Shown in pieces: positions 41,745 through 51,418 of a stretch of DNA of 64,000 bases (the stretch's first letter is position 1; each line of letters opens with the position of its first letter). This stretch comes from Clostridiales bacterium. Its GTDB lineage: Bacteria > Bacillota > Clostridia > Christensenellales > Borkfalkiaceae. Both the position numbers and the translations under genes were made by a program. A model generated the notes under the pieces. That model had not been told where the DNA came from. It saw only the letters and a program-made list of their open reading frames with translations, and made no database searches. The stretch spans positions 1-64,000 of the forward strand of contig SVHH01000006.1 in NCBI GenBank assembly GCA_015055945.1, in the 5' to 3' direction.

Positions 41745-44291
41745 TTAACTATAAACCGACATATCTATAAAGTAGATACAACTGCGCGCTGCGTCCCCTT
41801 TACTTCCGATCTGGATACGGATATTTTCTATACCCTTTATCCTTCTCCACAAGAATCCGTCAATGTTGTTTATTATCAAGATGTTTTCACCGGGTTTAAT
41901 CTTTATCGAGTTGTCGTAAGTTGAGTATCCCGATTCGCCGTTAGCATACTTTAAGAGTATACTTGCGCTTATTTCTTCTTCCGCCGTGCTATATAGTCTT
42001 ACGACGAATTTCCTATCTTTCGCGCTTAGTTTTTTAATGACGTCTTTATCAATAAGTAAGAAGTCTTGCGCTGCATCTTTTGCCTCTCCTAAACTTATAG
42101 GCAGATATTTTTCGCCTGCCGCAGCATTAGGATTAACCGTGGTAGCGTCTATAAGTTCGCCCACTTCCACAGGCGTTGACTTATCGCTACGTCTATTTAT
42201 AATCTCGTTGTCATAAGCGTACGCTGCGTCGTAACTTATCGCAGAATCGCCCAGATTAAACTTAACGCCACAACTTGCGCCGTCAGCAGTTACCGAAAGG
42301 TCTAGTTCGTCACCGCTATCAAGCGACGAAGTAATAGTGTAAACGTAGCCGTTGCCCTTTGCTATTTTACTAGTTATAACTTCACCCTTGTTTTTAAGGT
42401 CGCTATTGTCGGAATATACAGTAAACTCGTATTTTCCCGCTATTTCTTTTACGTCCATTACGCAAACTCTACTAGACGAACTTGCAAGTTCAAACAAGTC
42501 TAATAAAAGCGCGCGTTGTTTTTCAAAGTTTTTACTTGTCGTATTTACCTTTGTTCCCGAATACATAGTATCGTAAAGGTAGAACATAACCGCTTTTTCA
42601 TCAAAGTCTACGCCTATTTCTTTTGCCACCGTTTTATAAATTTCAGACATAGAATAAATCATTTCATACTCTTCTAGTCCGTCGCGAATTTGCTCTAATC
42701 GCATTGACGGTAACGGTCCGTAAACGCCGTATTTTGCGCCCGGGTAAAGAAGTAGCCCTTCTCCGTCGGTGGGAACTATTCCGCCGTAATAGTCTTCTGG
42801 CATCGTACTCTGTCCGTTAATTACCGATTGATAAGAAGACGTGGACCAGTAAAGATTGCCTTGAATATCATAGTCTTTTTGCATCCATGATAAAACTCTT
42901 GCTGAAAGCAAGGTGTCGTCTATGTGATAGGTCGGATAAGGATATTCGGGGGCAGTACAGCCGTACCACCAAAGTTCGTTATCTTCACTAAGTCTATACT
43001 TTTCTCTCGCCTCTTCCGAACTCATAAACTGGAACTCGGGTGAGTACACGAAATCTTCGTTTTCTAAATCTAGGTCAAGATTTAGATAGGTACATTGCGT
43101 TACGACGTGCGGAACGTTATCAAGGCTAGTTATAATCTGGTCGAACATTGCGTGGCCATTTACCGACGGATCTGCTCTCAGTTCTTCAATAACGTTGTTT
43201 TTGCATTGTCTTACTACGTACGCCCACTCGTCTATACACTCTATAACGTAATCCATCGTATAGTTGTTATACTTAACAAAGTTAAGTTCAGGCTCGTCGT
43301 AACCGTAAATAACCGCTTTTGCAAACGGATCTACGTTTTCCTTAAACCCTTCGTAGGCAATCGCCTTAAAATATTTTTTCAAAAGCGTTGGGTTATAAAC
43401 GTGATGTCCTTTTAGTTCTCTGCCGTTAAGATATACTCCGCCGCCCTTACAGTTCATTGCAAAGTAAGGTATATTGTAGGTTGGGCACTCTTTAAGTTTT
43501 GCGTATTCGCAAACCCTTTCCGCGTAATACTCTGCGTCGTAGCTTGCTAAGATAACGTCGTTACACCCCACCCTGTAATCAAACAAGAATTTATTGTACG
43601 CATCGTACATCTCTTCGGTTTCGTCAAGTTCGCCACGGTAAAAATACCATTCGTTAAGGAATATACTCTTGGTATGCGTTTCTGCGCCTATTGCAGCGTT
43701 TACAACGGTTAAACTTAGCGGTATGGATTTATTTTCTCCACCGATAGTTACTGTAATTTGTCCAGTATACGTTCCAGACGCCTGATTTTCAGGGACGTCA
43801 AAACTTACGTATAATCCCTGATTGCTGTTTGCAGGAATTTGGTTTTCCTTTACCTTTTTTACGCCGTCAAACGGAACTAGACAATCGGGATAAAAGCCTT
43901 GGTCAATATAGTATTCGTCCGCACCCGTTATCTCGACGTATTTTTGGTGATAAACCTTGACGTTATCTTTTGAAAAGGTATTATCGCCACTAGTCAAATC
44001 GCCTACGGTTACGTCGTATGAATCGACCGCTTTTTCCTTGGTCGTCATTATTATCTGCGCTGCCTCTTCTTCGCCCTTAACGGCGGAAACGTTGAGTTCT
44101 GCGCTCTTTTTTATCTCGGCGTACGCGTCGATATTGTTTTGTAACACCTTTTCAGTCGAATAGGTTGACCAAAATTCCACGTCGCCGATTTTAGCAAAGT
44201 TGCCGTCGGATTTTTTATTGTCACACGCCGACAGCAGCATTGTAAACGCCAAAGCACACGGCAGTATTCGTTTTAGAACTTTATTTTTCAT
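41745..44291 (-). CDS. DUF4091-family lipoprotein (locus B)
   Basis: 848 residues. Lipobox LLSACDN (Cys23). N-terminal beta domain, then a barrel-like region with LWWYGCTAPEYPYPTYH, DYYGG and the signature LLYPGAKYGVYGP then MRLEQIRDGLEEYEMIYSM, matching RLEGIRDGMEEYEILYAM of the locus A paralogue 24294-26783. A C-terminal beta domain (IKPGENILIINN) closes the protein. Lipid-anchored, extracytoplasmic, probably a glycoside hydrolase of unknown specificity. It lies directly after the solute-binding protein gene. Confidence 0.85.
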   Translation of the reverse strand: MKNKVLKRILPCALAFTMLLSACDNKKSDGNFAKIGDVEFWSTYSTEKVLQNNIDAYAEIKKSAELNVSAVKGEEEAAQIIMTTKEKAVDSYDVTVGDLTSGDNTFSKDNVKVYHQKYVEITGADEYYIDQGFYPDCLVPFDGVKKVKENQIPANSNQGLYVSFDVPENQASGTYTGQITVTIGGENKSIPLSLTVVNAAIGAETHTKSIFLNEWYFYRGELDETEEMYDAYNKFLFDYRVGCNDVILASYDAEYYAERVCEYAKLKECPTYNIPYFAMNCKGGGVYLNGRELKGHHVYNPTLLKKYFKAIAYEGFKENVDPFAKAVIYGYDEPELNFVKYNNYTMDYVIECIDEWAYVVRQCKNNVIEELRADPSVNGHAMFDQIITSLDNVPHVVTQCTYLNLDLDLENEDFVYSPEFQFMSSEEAREKYRLSEDNELWWYGCTAPEYPYPTYHIDDTLLSARVLSWMQKDYDIQGNLYWSTSSYQSVINGQSTMPEDYYGGIVPTDGEGLLLYPGAKYGVYGPLPSMRLEQIRDGLEEYEMIYSMSEIYKTVAKEIGVDFDEKAVMFYLYDTMYSGTKVNTTSKNFEKQRALLLDLFELASSSSRVCVMDVKEIAGKYEFTVYSDNSDLKNKGEVITSKIAKGNGYVYTITSSLDSGDELDLSVTADGASCGVKFNLGDSAISYDAAYAYDNEIINRRSDKSTPVEVGELIDATTVNPNAAAGEKYLPISLGEAKDAAQDFLLIDKDVIKKLSAKDRKFVVRLYSTAEEEISASILLKYANGESGYSTYDNSIKIKPGENILIINNIDGFLWRRIKGIENIRIQIGSKGDAARSCIYFIDMSVYS

Positions 44292-44313
44292 AATAAACTC
44301 TTTATGTGATAGA

Positions 44314-45999
44314 TTAATATTTTGCCTCGCCTATCATCTGTTCCCAAGCCGTACCGTTCCAGTGGTCTTTTTCTGCGGCTATGATATCTTCAGGCGATAT
44401 TCTTTGATCTTCGTCAAGAATAAAGTTTACTTCAAACTTACCGTTATAAAATAGTGCTGTCAAACCTGCCGAACCAAGCTTAGTTGCGTCGTTTGCTGGA
44501 AGTCTTAACATCGGATAGTTGCTTGTTCCTGCGGCGAGTTCAAGTTTGCTCTTGCTTATAGGATCAAACGAATCGTATAATTCGGTATTCCCCTTGATAT
44601 CGTAAGTGGTTGGGAAAATTATGCCTTTACTTGTTCTAGCAAAATTTTCTATTGCCATATCAGAATACATAAATCTTAAAAAGTCCGCAGCAAGTGCTTT
44701 TGCTGGCGAATATTCGGGAACTACCGCAACCTGTCCGCTAGCAGCAGAAGATGCCGATACCTGACGAGCTTCTGCAACCTTTTCATAATCGGATTTTTTA
44801 ATGCCGTCAATCTTTGATTGAGAATCCGCCCAAAGTTTGTCTGCATCAATTTCCTTAATGATAGATTGCAAAGTCTTGTCGTAAGCAGCCCTTTCTTGAT
44901 CGGTTAAATCATTGTAATAGTCTTTATCTCCGTGAGTATAAAGATCTAGCGTTTCAACTATGGAACTTATAACAGGCATCTTCATATAACGGATATCGTA
45001 TCTCTTGCCTTCTTTTTCCATAGTTTCAATTTCTATCTGCATTTCGCTCGAAAAATAGTCGCCGTTATAGTGGAATACACCGTTTCCGTATAAGAAGTCG
45101 GTCTGTATAGTCTTATACGCGGCTGAGTTCTTATTCTCATAGCCGTATTTAGATAAAATCGTTTCAATAGTTTTTAAGGCTTCAAGTCTTCCTTCTTGGT
45201 CGAATATAGCGGTAGACGGCTTTTTATCTTCAACTGGGTCGTAACCGTCAAAATAGTTTACGTATCCTTCATAGCCTTCGTACTGAGTCCACCAAACGTT
45301 AAACGTAGTTTTCCAGTAACCGTTGTCGGGACATGATATAATAACCGTATCAAGTCCTTCGCCACGGTGAGAACTATATTTTTTGCTCTGTATTTCCGCG
45401 CCAACAGATAGGAATTGTTCGGTAGTTAAAGGTATTTCCATTTTAAGTTGTTCAACTAAAATGTCGTGATTATATAGCATTCCCATAAGTCCGTCTATAT
45501 AATTTACGGCGTAAAAACTTTCGTTACCGTCCGCACGCGCAGGTGCATCTACCCTATACATAAATTGCTTTACGTTATCTGGTACTTTGTCAATAACCTT
45601 AACGCCGCTCTCACCAGGTACTTCCGCTAAATATACGCTGTCGGTCAAATCTGCTACAAGACCAGTTGATTCAAAACCTTTTAAGTTTACGCCGAACAGT
45701 ACGTCGAATTTATTTACCGACGCGCCGTTGGTTATCTTTTCTCTCGCGTTGATATCGTTTGCATCGTAAAGAAAATTAACTTGCAAATCAGGGTATTTAT
45801 CCTTTACCCAGTCTTGGTTTTTAAATAGTTCAATGTTCCCTTCTAACCATTCTTTTCCGTACCCTTTATATAAAAGGTAGATGTCGAGAGTTTGCGGATC
45901 GTCCGATCCAGCCGCATTTTTACTGCTACATGCAGTTGCGCTAAAGCAAACAACTAAAGACATTAATAACGCTATAAATTTGGTTAATCTTTTCTTCAT
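44314..45999 (-). CDS. ABC importer solute-binding lipoprotein (locus B)
   Basis: 561 residues. The ATG at 45999 is preferred because AAAGGAGAG lies seven bases upstream and a signal peptide with lipobox SATACSS follows immediately; a longer frame from 46038 overlaps the permease gene. The body matches large carbohydrate-binding proteins (NIELFKNQDWVKDKYPDLQV, FDVLFGVNLKGFES, GMLYNHDILVEQLK, FLRFMYSDMAIENFA). Paralogue of 26805-28430. Supplies oligosaccharide to the permeases just upstream. Confidence 0.92.
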   Translation of the reverse strand: MKKRLTKFIALLMSLVVCFSATACSSKNAAGSDDPQTLDIYLLYKGYGKEWLEGNIELFKNQDWVKDKYPDLQVNFLYDANDINAREKITNGASVNKFDVLFGVNLKGFESTGLVADLTDSVYLAEVPGESGVKVIDKVPDNVKQFMYRVDAPARADGNESFYAVNYIDGLMGMLYNHDILVEQLKMEIPLTTEQFLSVGAEIQSKKYSSHRGEGLDTVIISCPDNGYWKTTFNVWWTQYEGYEGYVNYFDGYDPVEDKKPSTAIFDQEGRLEALKTIETILSKYGYENKNSAAYKTIQTDFLYGNGVFHYNGDYFSSEMQIEIETMEKEGKRYDIRYMKMPVISSIVETLDLYTHGDKDYYNDLTDQERAAYDKTLQSIIKEIDADKLWADSQSKIDGIKKSDYEKVAEARQVSASSAASGQVAVVPEYSPAKALAADFLRFMYSDMAIENFARTSKGIIFPTTYDIKGNTELYDSFDPISKSKLELAAGTSNYPMLRLPANDATKLGSAGLTALFYNGKFEVNFILDEDQRISPEDIIAAEKDHWNGTAWEQMIGEAKY

Positions 46000-46021
46000 A
46001 ATTTTCTCTCCTTTTTTGGTT

Positions 46022-46918
46022 TTATCCTTTAAGACCACCTATGGTCAAATTTTTCATCATTTTTTCAGCCATGAACGCGTAGATAATTAGAACAGGTATC
46101 ATACTTATTACTAGTCCTGCGTAATATAGCGGCTGACCAAATCTATCAATGGTTAATGAGATAAAATAAAGTCCCATTGCAACGGGTGGTGTGGACGGCA
46201 TATACATCATAAATTGATAATATTCGTTCCATTGCCCTATAACACCCTGCACCATCATTGCCGAAATCGCTGGAAGCGCAAGCGGTAACATAACGTATAT
46301 ATACGCCATAAAGTTTCCACCGCCGTCAACGAAAACCGATTCCGCATAGTCCCATGAAAGTCCTTTAAATATTGCGTAGTAAATTAGGAAAGAACTATTG
46401 AACCCACTTACACCCGTCAAGATGACGAAAAGCGGACCTTTATTGTAAATCCCCATTTTATCAATAAGTTTCATGGTTGCGCCCGTTGTTCCAACGACGG
46501 GAACCATTAGCGTAAACAGTATTAATGCGTGTAGGAATTTTTTACCTTTACAGTCGTATTTAGCAAACAAGTACCCCGTTGTAACCGGCCAAAACAAGCA
46601 CCACGTATTAGCGATAAGTATGTACCAAAGACTGTTGGTTATCATACCGAAAAAGTTTACGCCGTTGTGTTCCATGTGCCCGAAAGCATCAATATAGTTT
46701 TCAAAATGCCATACAGTCGGGATTGCAAACGAACCGTTTTCAAGTATGGTTATACTGTATAAACTTTTATCGTGAAAGGATTGAAGTAGTAGCCATATTA
46801 AAGGCACGATAAGCGACAGAGCGTAAAGAGTGAAAATCACGAACATAAACGTATGAACGACCAACTCACTCTTGGTTTTTTTCATAAATATATAACTAGT
46901 ATCTTTAACTTTTTTCAT
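46022..46918 (-). CDS. Carbohydrate ABC permease, MalG type (locus B)
   Basis: 298 residues, about six membrane helices, EAA loop SWDYAESVFVDGGGNFMAY then VMLPLALPAI and C-terminus KNLTIGGLKG. Pairs with 46930-47886, 11 bases upstream. Paralogue of 28498-29427. AAGGAGGTGCGAC precedes the ATG. Confidence 0.93.
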   Translation of the reverse strand: MKKVKDTSYIFMKKTKSELVVHTFMFVIFTLYALSLIVPLIWLLLQSFHDKSLYSITILENGSFAIPTVWHFENYIDAFGHMEHNGVNFFGMITNSLWYILIANTWCLFWPVTTGYLFAKYDCKGKKFLHALILFTLMVPVVGTTGATMKLIDKMGIYNKGPLFVILTGVSGFNSSFLIYYAIFKGLSWDYAESVFVDGGGNFMAYIYVMLPLALPAISAMMVQGVIGQWNEYYQFMMYMPSTPPVAMGLYFISLTIDRFGQPLYYAGLVISMIPVLIIYAFMAEKMMKNLTIGGLKG

Positions 46919-46929
46919 GTCGCACCTCC

Positions 46930-47886
46930 TTAGTATTCCACCGTGGGAACGTAGTCTAAAAGTTTACGGAACAGCATGACTATAGGGAAAGATACAAGCG
47001 TCATAACAAGCCCCATTGCAGAAACCAAGTTAAACTGTCCGTTTGCAAATATACCGCCTGCATAAACGCGTTCAAATATCCAGTAGTTAAGCGTTGTTGT
47101 CCTTAAAACGTTAGTTTCTGGTGCAAGTAGTAGTATCGGTCCGCTGGAATTTAATATTCCCGTACACGAAAGGATAAGTAAGGTCGATAAGGTCGGCCAT
47201 ATAAGCGGTAAAATCAAGTAGTAAAGTTCACCGAACGGTTTAACGCCCTCTAGGCGCGCTGCCTCTAATACTTCAACGGGGATTCTGTTCATTGCGCCAC
47301 AGACTAAAAGCAAGTGTCCGTGTACGCAAAGCCACGTCGTATACACCATAATGGTATTAGTTGCGGTATCGGGATTACCCAAAAATCCGCCCTTAGGAAT
47401 TTCCACGCCGATACTGGTTAAAAGTTCACCTATCGGACCAGACGCTGCAATAAACTGTTTAAATACACCGCTGATTGCAACGGCTGAGATTATTGCAGGA
47501 AGATAGAATATATATCTAAACGCCTTGTAACCAAAAATCTGCTTATACAAAAAATAACAAAAGATAATCTGTATAGGATAGTGAACTAGTATCCCCAAAA
47601 AGAAATACTTCATTGTGTTTACAAAACCTACCGCTAGTGAGTTTGGCGAGTCCATACCTGCGGTTATGCTCTTCCAAACGTCCTTAAAGTTTATCAAAGA
47701 CCACTCGTTAGTTATAGGATCTTGAAACGCTTGTACGAACGACTGAAAATTTACGTACCAGTAAAATATTAGCCAACTGACGAGCGGAATCGCCAACCAC
47801 CCCCAGAAAAAGGCAAGTTGCTTTCTTCTAAAATAGTTGATAGGCTTTTTTGTTTTGGTTTGATTTTCTTTGTCTAACTTTTGCAT
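46930..47886 (-). CDS. Carbohydrate ABC permease, MalF type (locus B)
   Basis: 318 residues, about six helices. IPLVSWLIFYWYVNFQSFVQ is helix 1 and EVLEAARLEGVKPFGELYYL then ILPLIWPT is the EAA loop for the ATPase. Paralogue of 29446-30486. Its start overlaps the end of the DUF4838 gene by 13 bases, so the two are translationally coupled. The ATPase must come from elsewhere, as with shared MsmX-type ATPases. Confidence 0.93.
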   Translation of the reverse strand: MQKLDKENQTKTKKPINYFRRKQLAFFWGWLAIPLVSWLIFYWYVNFQSFVQAFQDPITNEWSLINFKDVWKSITAGMDSPNSLAVGFVNTMKYFFLGILVHYPIQIIFCYFLYKQIFGYKAFRYIFYLPAIISAVAISGVFKQFIAASGPIGELLTSIGVEIPKGGFLGNPDTATNTIMVYTTWLCVHGHLLLVCGAMNRIPVEVLEAARLEGVKPFGELYYLILPLIWPTLSTLLILSCTGILNSSGPILLLAPETNVLRTTTLNYWIFERVYAGGIFANGQFNLVSAMGLVMTLVSFPIVMLFRKLLDYVPTVEY

Positions 47887-50342
47887 TTATTAGCCTCCGT
47901 GCTGTTTACTAGCGTAAACTCCTTGAAATTTTGTTTGCTCCACAGTCCGAACCCCTGCCAGCCTGCAACGCCGAACTTGTCCGAAACGTAGGCAAAAGAA
48001 CCGTAAGGTTTTGCCGTGTCTACACTTTCACCCAAAACAGCGAAAGGTATAACTTGAACGTGGAAAAGGTATCTTTTGTCTTTATCCTTATCCAAACGCG
48101 CAAAGTTTTTCGTATAAACTCCGTCGGGTATCTTGATGCTTTTTATTTCACCGTTATTTACGTAAAAATCGCCCTGTTCGTTTTTGTTTGCGTCGGTAAA
48201 CCCACTAGTGTAGCCGTAGTACACCGATTGATTTACAACGTCGCCGCCTATATACGTTTCAGACAGCGCAACTATTTGCTTTCCATTCTCTCTATAATAA
48301 AGTTTTCTTCCGCTATCGGTGACTTTAACTTGGCTTAGTTCTCTATCGTGCAAGGTATATCCAAAATATAGGTTTTCTTTGTCATAAACTATTCTTAAAG
48401 AAAACTTAGTTTCTTCGGGATAAAATTGAAGTGTCCTTGCGTTTCTAAGCACGGTTAAGGGTTTTACATTGTTCCAAAAACTTTCAGGGTTATTCTCATA
48501 GTCCATTTCTGTCTTGGTTAAAAGCGTGCGTCCGTCACCATCAAAGTAGCTGACTTCGGCATTTTCAGCAACGAAGTTTTTATACTTTTCAATCTCTACG
48601 CTTACAACCTTGTATATGCTGTTAACCTTTCTTATTACCGACGGTGTCGTCGCCTTTTTTGTTGCGGTGGCTAGCACACTTAAGACCTTATCGTCAATCC
48701 CTGCGCCTACTACCATTTGCAAGTAATAAACGTCGCCGCCCGTCGTATACCATACGGTCGCAGGGGTTTTATCCCAACCGCTTTCAATCAACTTAAAGTA
48801 TTCAAAGATTTCTTGCGCGCATTCTTTATACACGACCTTCGTATATCTTCTTAAAAGCTCATCAACGTCAAGGTCGGGATTCCACATAAGTTTACTCACC
48901 GCCCAAACGTACGCCTCGTTCATATCGAAAAACTGTATTTGGTTTTTCTGACTATCGCTTAGGTTTTCAATAAAACTGCAATCGGTAACCATTTCCACGG
49001 TTATGCCTTTAACGCCGATAGTCCTAAACCATTTAAGATTTTCCTTGACCGTTTTAAGAATAGGTCTTGTATAAGTTGAGCCGCTAAACGTTTGCCAGTA
49101 GGCGTATACGTAAAGCTCGTCGGTCTTTTTCGACCACTCTTCTAAATTCTTTCTTATTCCAGCGTTACTGCTATCCGTCAAATCCGTATAAGGATATTTT
49201 TCGTTAGTGAATATAGGCGCGTATAAAATCTTTAAGCGTTTATCTATATCTATTGCTGGGACAAGCTCTGTGTAAATATAACTAAACACCTGCAAACTAG
49301 TTCCCGGTCTAAGCTTATTTATCTCTTTAATAAGTCGGTTTACAAAATTAAAATACACGGTGGACTTATAGTTAGCCTGACTAGGATAAACCACCGTTCC
49401 GTCGTCACAAGTAAAGGGTTGTTCGTGTAACTTTACGCCGTTTCCCATAACGAAAAAGCAAGAATTATCGGGCATAGTCCAATGTAAAATATCTTCACCT
49501 TTTAGTTCGCCCATATCTTTGACGACACGCTGTGCTAACACCTTCGGCAGGTCCTTATTAAAATAGTTTGGAAAACTCTCGTACCCACCGAACGCAGACT
49601 TAGGTTTTCCGTCTATACCCGTCATAAAATATTCTGGGTGTTCTGTCATAAGGTCGTCGAACACTTGCAAACTTCTAACGCGCTTGCCGTTATGGAACAC
49701 ACCGAAGTTTCGCCACTCGTCGTCTATACTGTGAAAAAATGAATTGCATTTGTTCCTTGCAAGATTTTCCGCCGTGCCGTAGTCTATATGTCCTACCCCG
49801 TCCGAACCTAAACCGCAAAGATTAAACGACCTAACCGAAAAATCACAGTTACATATAAAATCGGTATCTGTAAAATCACACGCATCTACTTTTAAGTATT
49901 GCAGGCTCTCTTCTTTTGCGCCTCTTGAAAACACGACGGGCAAGTTTCTTTCAATAAGTTCACACACGCCGTAATACACGCCGCGCGAAAGGTGCGATAA
50001 AACGTACACCGCGCCGCTTTCTTTATAAACTGCAAAGTCCTCGCCTTTTACCTTTTTTGAAAGGCTTTCAGCCTTTTTGCTTTTAACGCAAGAAAATGTC
50101 GAAAAAACAAAACCTTGGTTTATTTTTTCGAGTTCTAAACTACTAGATATTACAGCATTTTTTGCTAGCGTTTTTGAGATTGCCGACTTAAATAGTTCCG
50201 CCGCGCTTAAAACCGTATTATCTGCATTTATGGGAATATATACGTTAAAGTGTTTACTATCCATATTTCTAAACCGCGCAATTTTTTCGCACGATATTCC
50301 ACCTTTATATTTTACCATACCAAGCGTTAAAGCTCCATACAC
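47874..50342 (-). CDS. DUF4838-family enzyme with C-terminal binding domain
   Basis: 822 residues. Residues about 35-150 resemble the small alpha/beta domain that precedes glycan-hydrolase barrels (GVYYGVCELIERNLPVVF). The barrel region (about 160-560) has the DUF4838 pattern: LHWTMPDNSCFF, SYIYTELVPAIDIDKRLKI, LYAPIFTNEKYPY, and LEEWSKKTDELYVYAYW. The C-terminal 200 residues form a CBM9-like beta-sandwich (FSLRIVYDKENLYFGYTLHD). No signal peptide. DUF4838 proteins occur in glycan loci and are taken as glycoside hydrolases; substrate unknown. The start is uncertain: no strong site precedes 50342, and ATGs at 50318 and 50264 are alternatives. Confidence 0.75.
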   Translation of the reverse strand: MYGALTLGMVKYKGGISCEKIARFRNMDSKHFNVYIPINADNTVLSAAELFKSAISKTLAKNAVISSSLELEKINQGFVFSTFSCVKSKKAESLSKKVKGEDFAVYKESGAVYVLSHLSRGVYYGVCELIERNLPVVFSRGAKEESLQYLKVDACDFTDTDFICNCDFSVRSFNLCGLGSDGVGHIDYGTAENLARNKCNSFFHSIDDEWRNFGVFHNGKRVRSLQVFDDLMTEHPEYFMTGIDGKPKSAFGGYESFPNYFNKDLPKVLAQRVVKDMGELKGEDILHWTMPDNSCFFVMGNGVKLHEQPFTCDDGTVVYPSQANYKSTVYFNFVNRLIKEINKLRPGTSLQVFSYIYTELVPAIDIDKRLKILYAPIFTNEKYPYTDLTDSSNAGIRKNLEEWSKKTDELYVYAYWQTFSGSTYTRPILKTVKENLKWFRTIGVKGITVEMVTDCSFIENLSDSQKNQIQFFDMNEAYVWAVSKLMWNPDLDVDELLRRYTKVVYKECAQEIFEYFKLIESGWDKTPATVWYTTGGDVYYLQMVVGAGIDDKVLSVLATATKKATTPSVIRKVNSIYKVVSVEIEKYKNFVAENAEVSYFDGDGRTLLTKTEMDYENNPESFWNNVKPLTVLRNARTLQFYPEETKFSLRIVYDKENLYFGYTLHDRELSQVKVTDSGRKLYYRENGKQIVALSETYIGGDVVNQSVYYGYTSGFTDANKNEQGDFYVNNGEIKSIKIPDGVYTKNFARLDKDKDKRYLFHVQVIPFAVLGESVDTAKPYGSFAYVSDKFGVAGWQGFGLWSKQNFKEFTLVNSTEANKCKS

Positions 50343-50420
50343 ATAAATCTTAACTTATTGCAAAATAGTATCGCTATAAATACCTTCCGTTTTTCGTTCA
50401 AAAACTGCAACTAAAAACGC

Positions 50421-51407
50421 TTAGTTTTCTTTTATTAAATCGAGTATAAATTCGAGCGAATTAACGGCTGACGAAAGGGTTGCCCGTTCCACCTTTTCCT
50501 TTAAACGTATTCTATCGGTAAAATATTTGAGTTCGTTTATGTATCCGCCCTGTTCGGAAACGTTACCGCCCTTAAAACCTTTCAGAGTTTCGCTACTCTT
50601 TTCTAGGCTAGGACAGAACGCGCCGTTATCGTCGTAAACGGTTAATTTCCCACGGTCGTATTCGACTACGGCTTTTTCAAACACTACCCTATAATACATA
50701 TTAAAAGGATAGCTCGGCGGCAAATACCAAGTCGCCTCTACGCTTACACAGAAATCTTCATAATTACAAATGGTAGTCACGTAAGAATTGTGCTCGCCGA
50801 TAGTATTCTTTATAAAGTTCTTTGTTTTAGGCGTGCCGAAAAGATAAAGCATAAAGTCCACGTCGTGTATATGCAAGTCCACTATCGCTCCGCCCGAAAG
50901 TTTACTGTTTTTAATCCAGCCTTTTGAACTCCAGTTTGGTGACGGACTTATTCTCTTAAACGAGGCGTTTACTACCTTGCCGTACTCGCCACTATCCACT
51001 ACCTTTTTAAGGAATGCGTATTCGTCCCAAAACCTTATAACCTGACCTACCTGCACTTCTGCGCCCGTTGCTTTCTGCTTTTCAAGCAGGGTGTTGCATT
51101 GTTCCATATTCAACGCAACGGGTTTTTCAATAAACACGTATGGCACTTTATCCATTGCCTTAACCGCATACTCGGTATGTAAAAAGGTAGGCAAGCAAAT
51201 ATCTATCGCATCAAGTTCAACCGTATCTATTAGTTCTTTTGCGTCAGTAAATGCTTTTGCTCCGCAACTTTCTGCAACTTTACGCACGGTTTCTTCGTTA
51301 ATATCTGCTACGGCTACTACGTCGACACCTTCTATGTTTGAATAACAATCGGCGTGCATTTTACCCATATAATTACAACCTAAAATTCCTATTCTTACCT
51401 TTTTCAT
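50421..51407 (-). CDS. Gfo/Idh/MocA-family oxidoreductase (inositol dehydrogenase-like)
   Basis: 328 residues. Rossmann start GILGCNYMGKMHAD (NAD(P) binding), ICLPTFLHTEYAVKAMD, the family lysine in YVFIEKPVALNMEQC, and GGAIVDLHIHDVDFMLYLFG, whose Asp-His pair is typical of inositol-type dehydrogenases. Cytosolic sugar oxidation or epimerisation. With two isomerase-like proteins upstream it forms a metabolic cassette at the head of locus B. GGAGGG precedes the ATG. Confidence 0.9.
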   Translation of the reverse strand: MKKVRIGILGCNYMGKMHADCYSNIEGVDVVAVADINEETVRKVAESCGAKAFTDAKELIDTVELDAIDICLPTFLHTEYAVKAMDKVPYVFIEKPVALNMEQCNTLLEKQKATGAEVQVGQVIRFWDEYAFLKKVVDSGEYGKVVNASFKRISPSPNWSSKGWIKNSKLSGGAIVDLHIHDVDFMLYLFGTPKTKNFIKNTIGEHNSYVTTICNYEDFCVSVEATWYLPPSYPFNMYYRVVFEKAVVEYDRGKLTVYDDNGAFCPSLEKSSETLKGFKGGNVSEQGGYINELKYFTDRIRLKEKVERATLSSAVNSLEFILDLIKEN

Positions 51408-51418
51408 TTTTCCCTCCG

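Noticed and set aside
46000-46038. Longer N-terminus for the locus B solute-binding protein
   Set aside because: It would bury the signal peptide and overlap the permease gene; AAAGGAGAG fits the ATG at 45999.
50343-50420. Internal promoter before the DUF4838 gene
   Set aside because: TTGAAC with TATAGC at 17-base spacing is a weak match in AT-rich DNA and cannot be supported.
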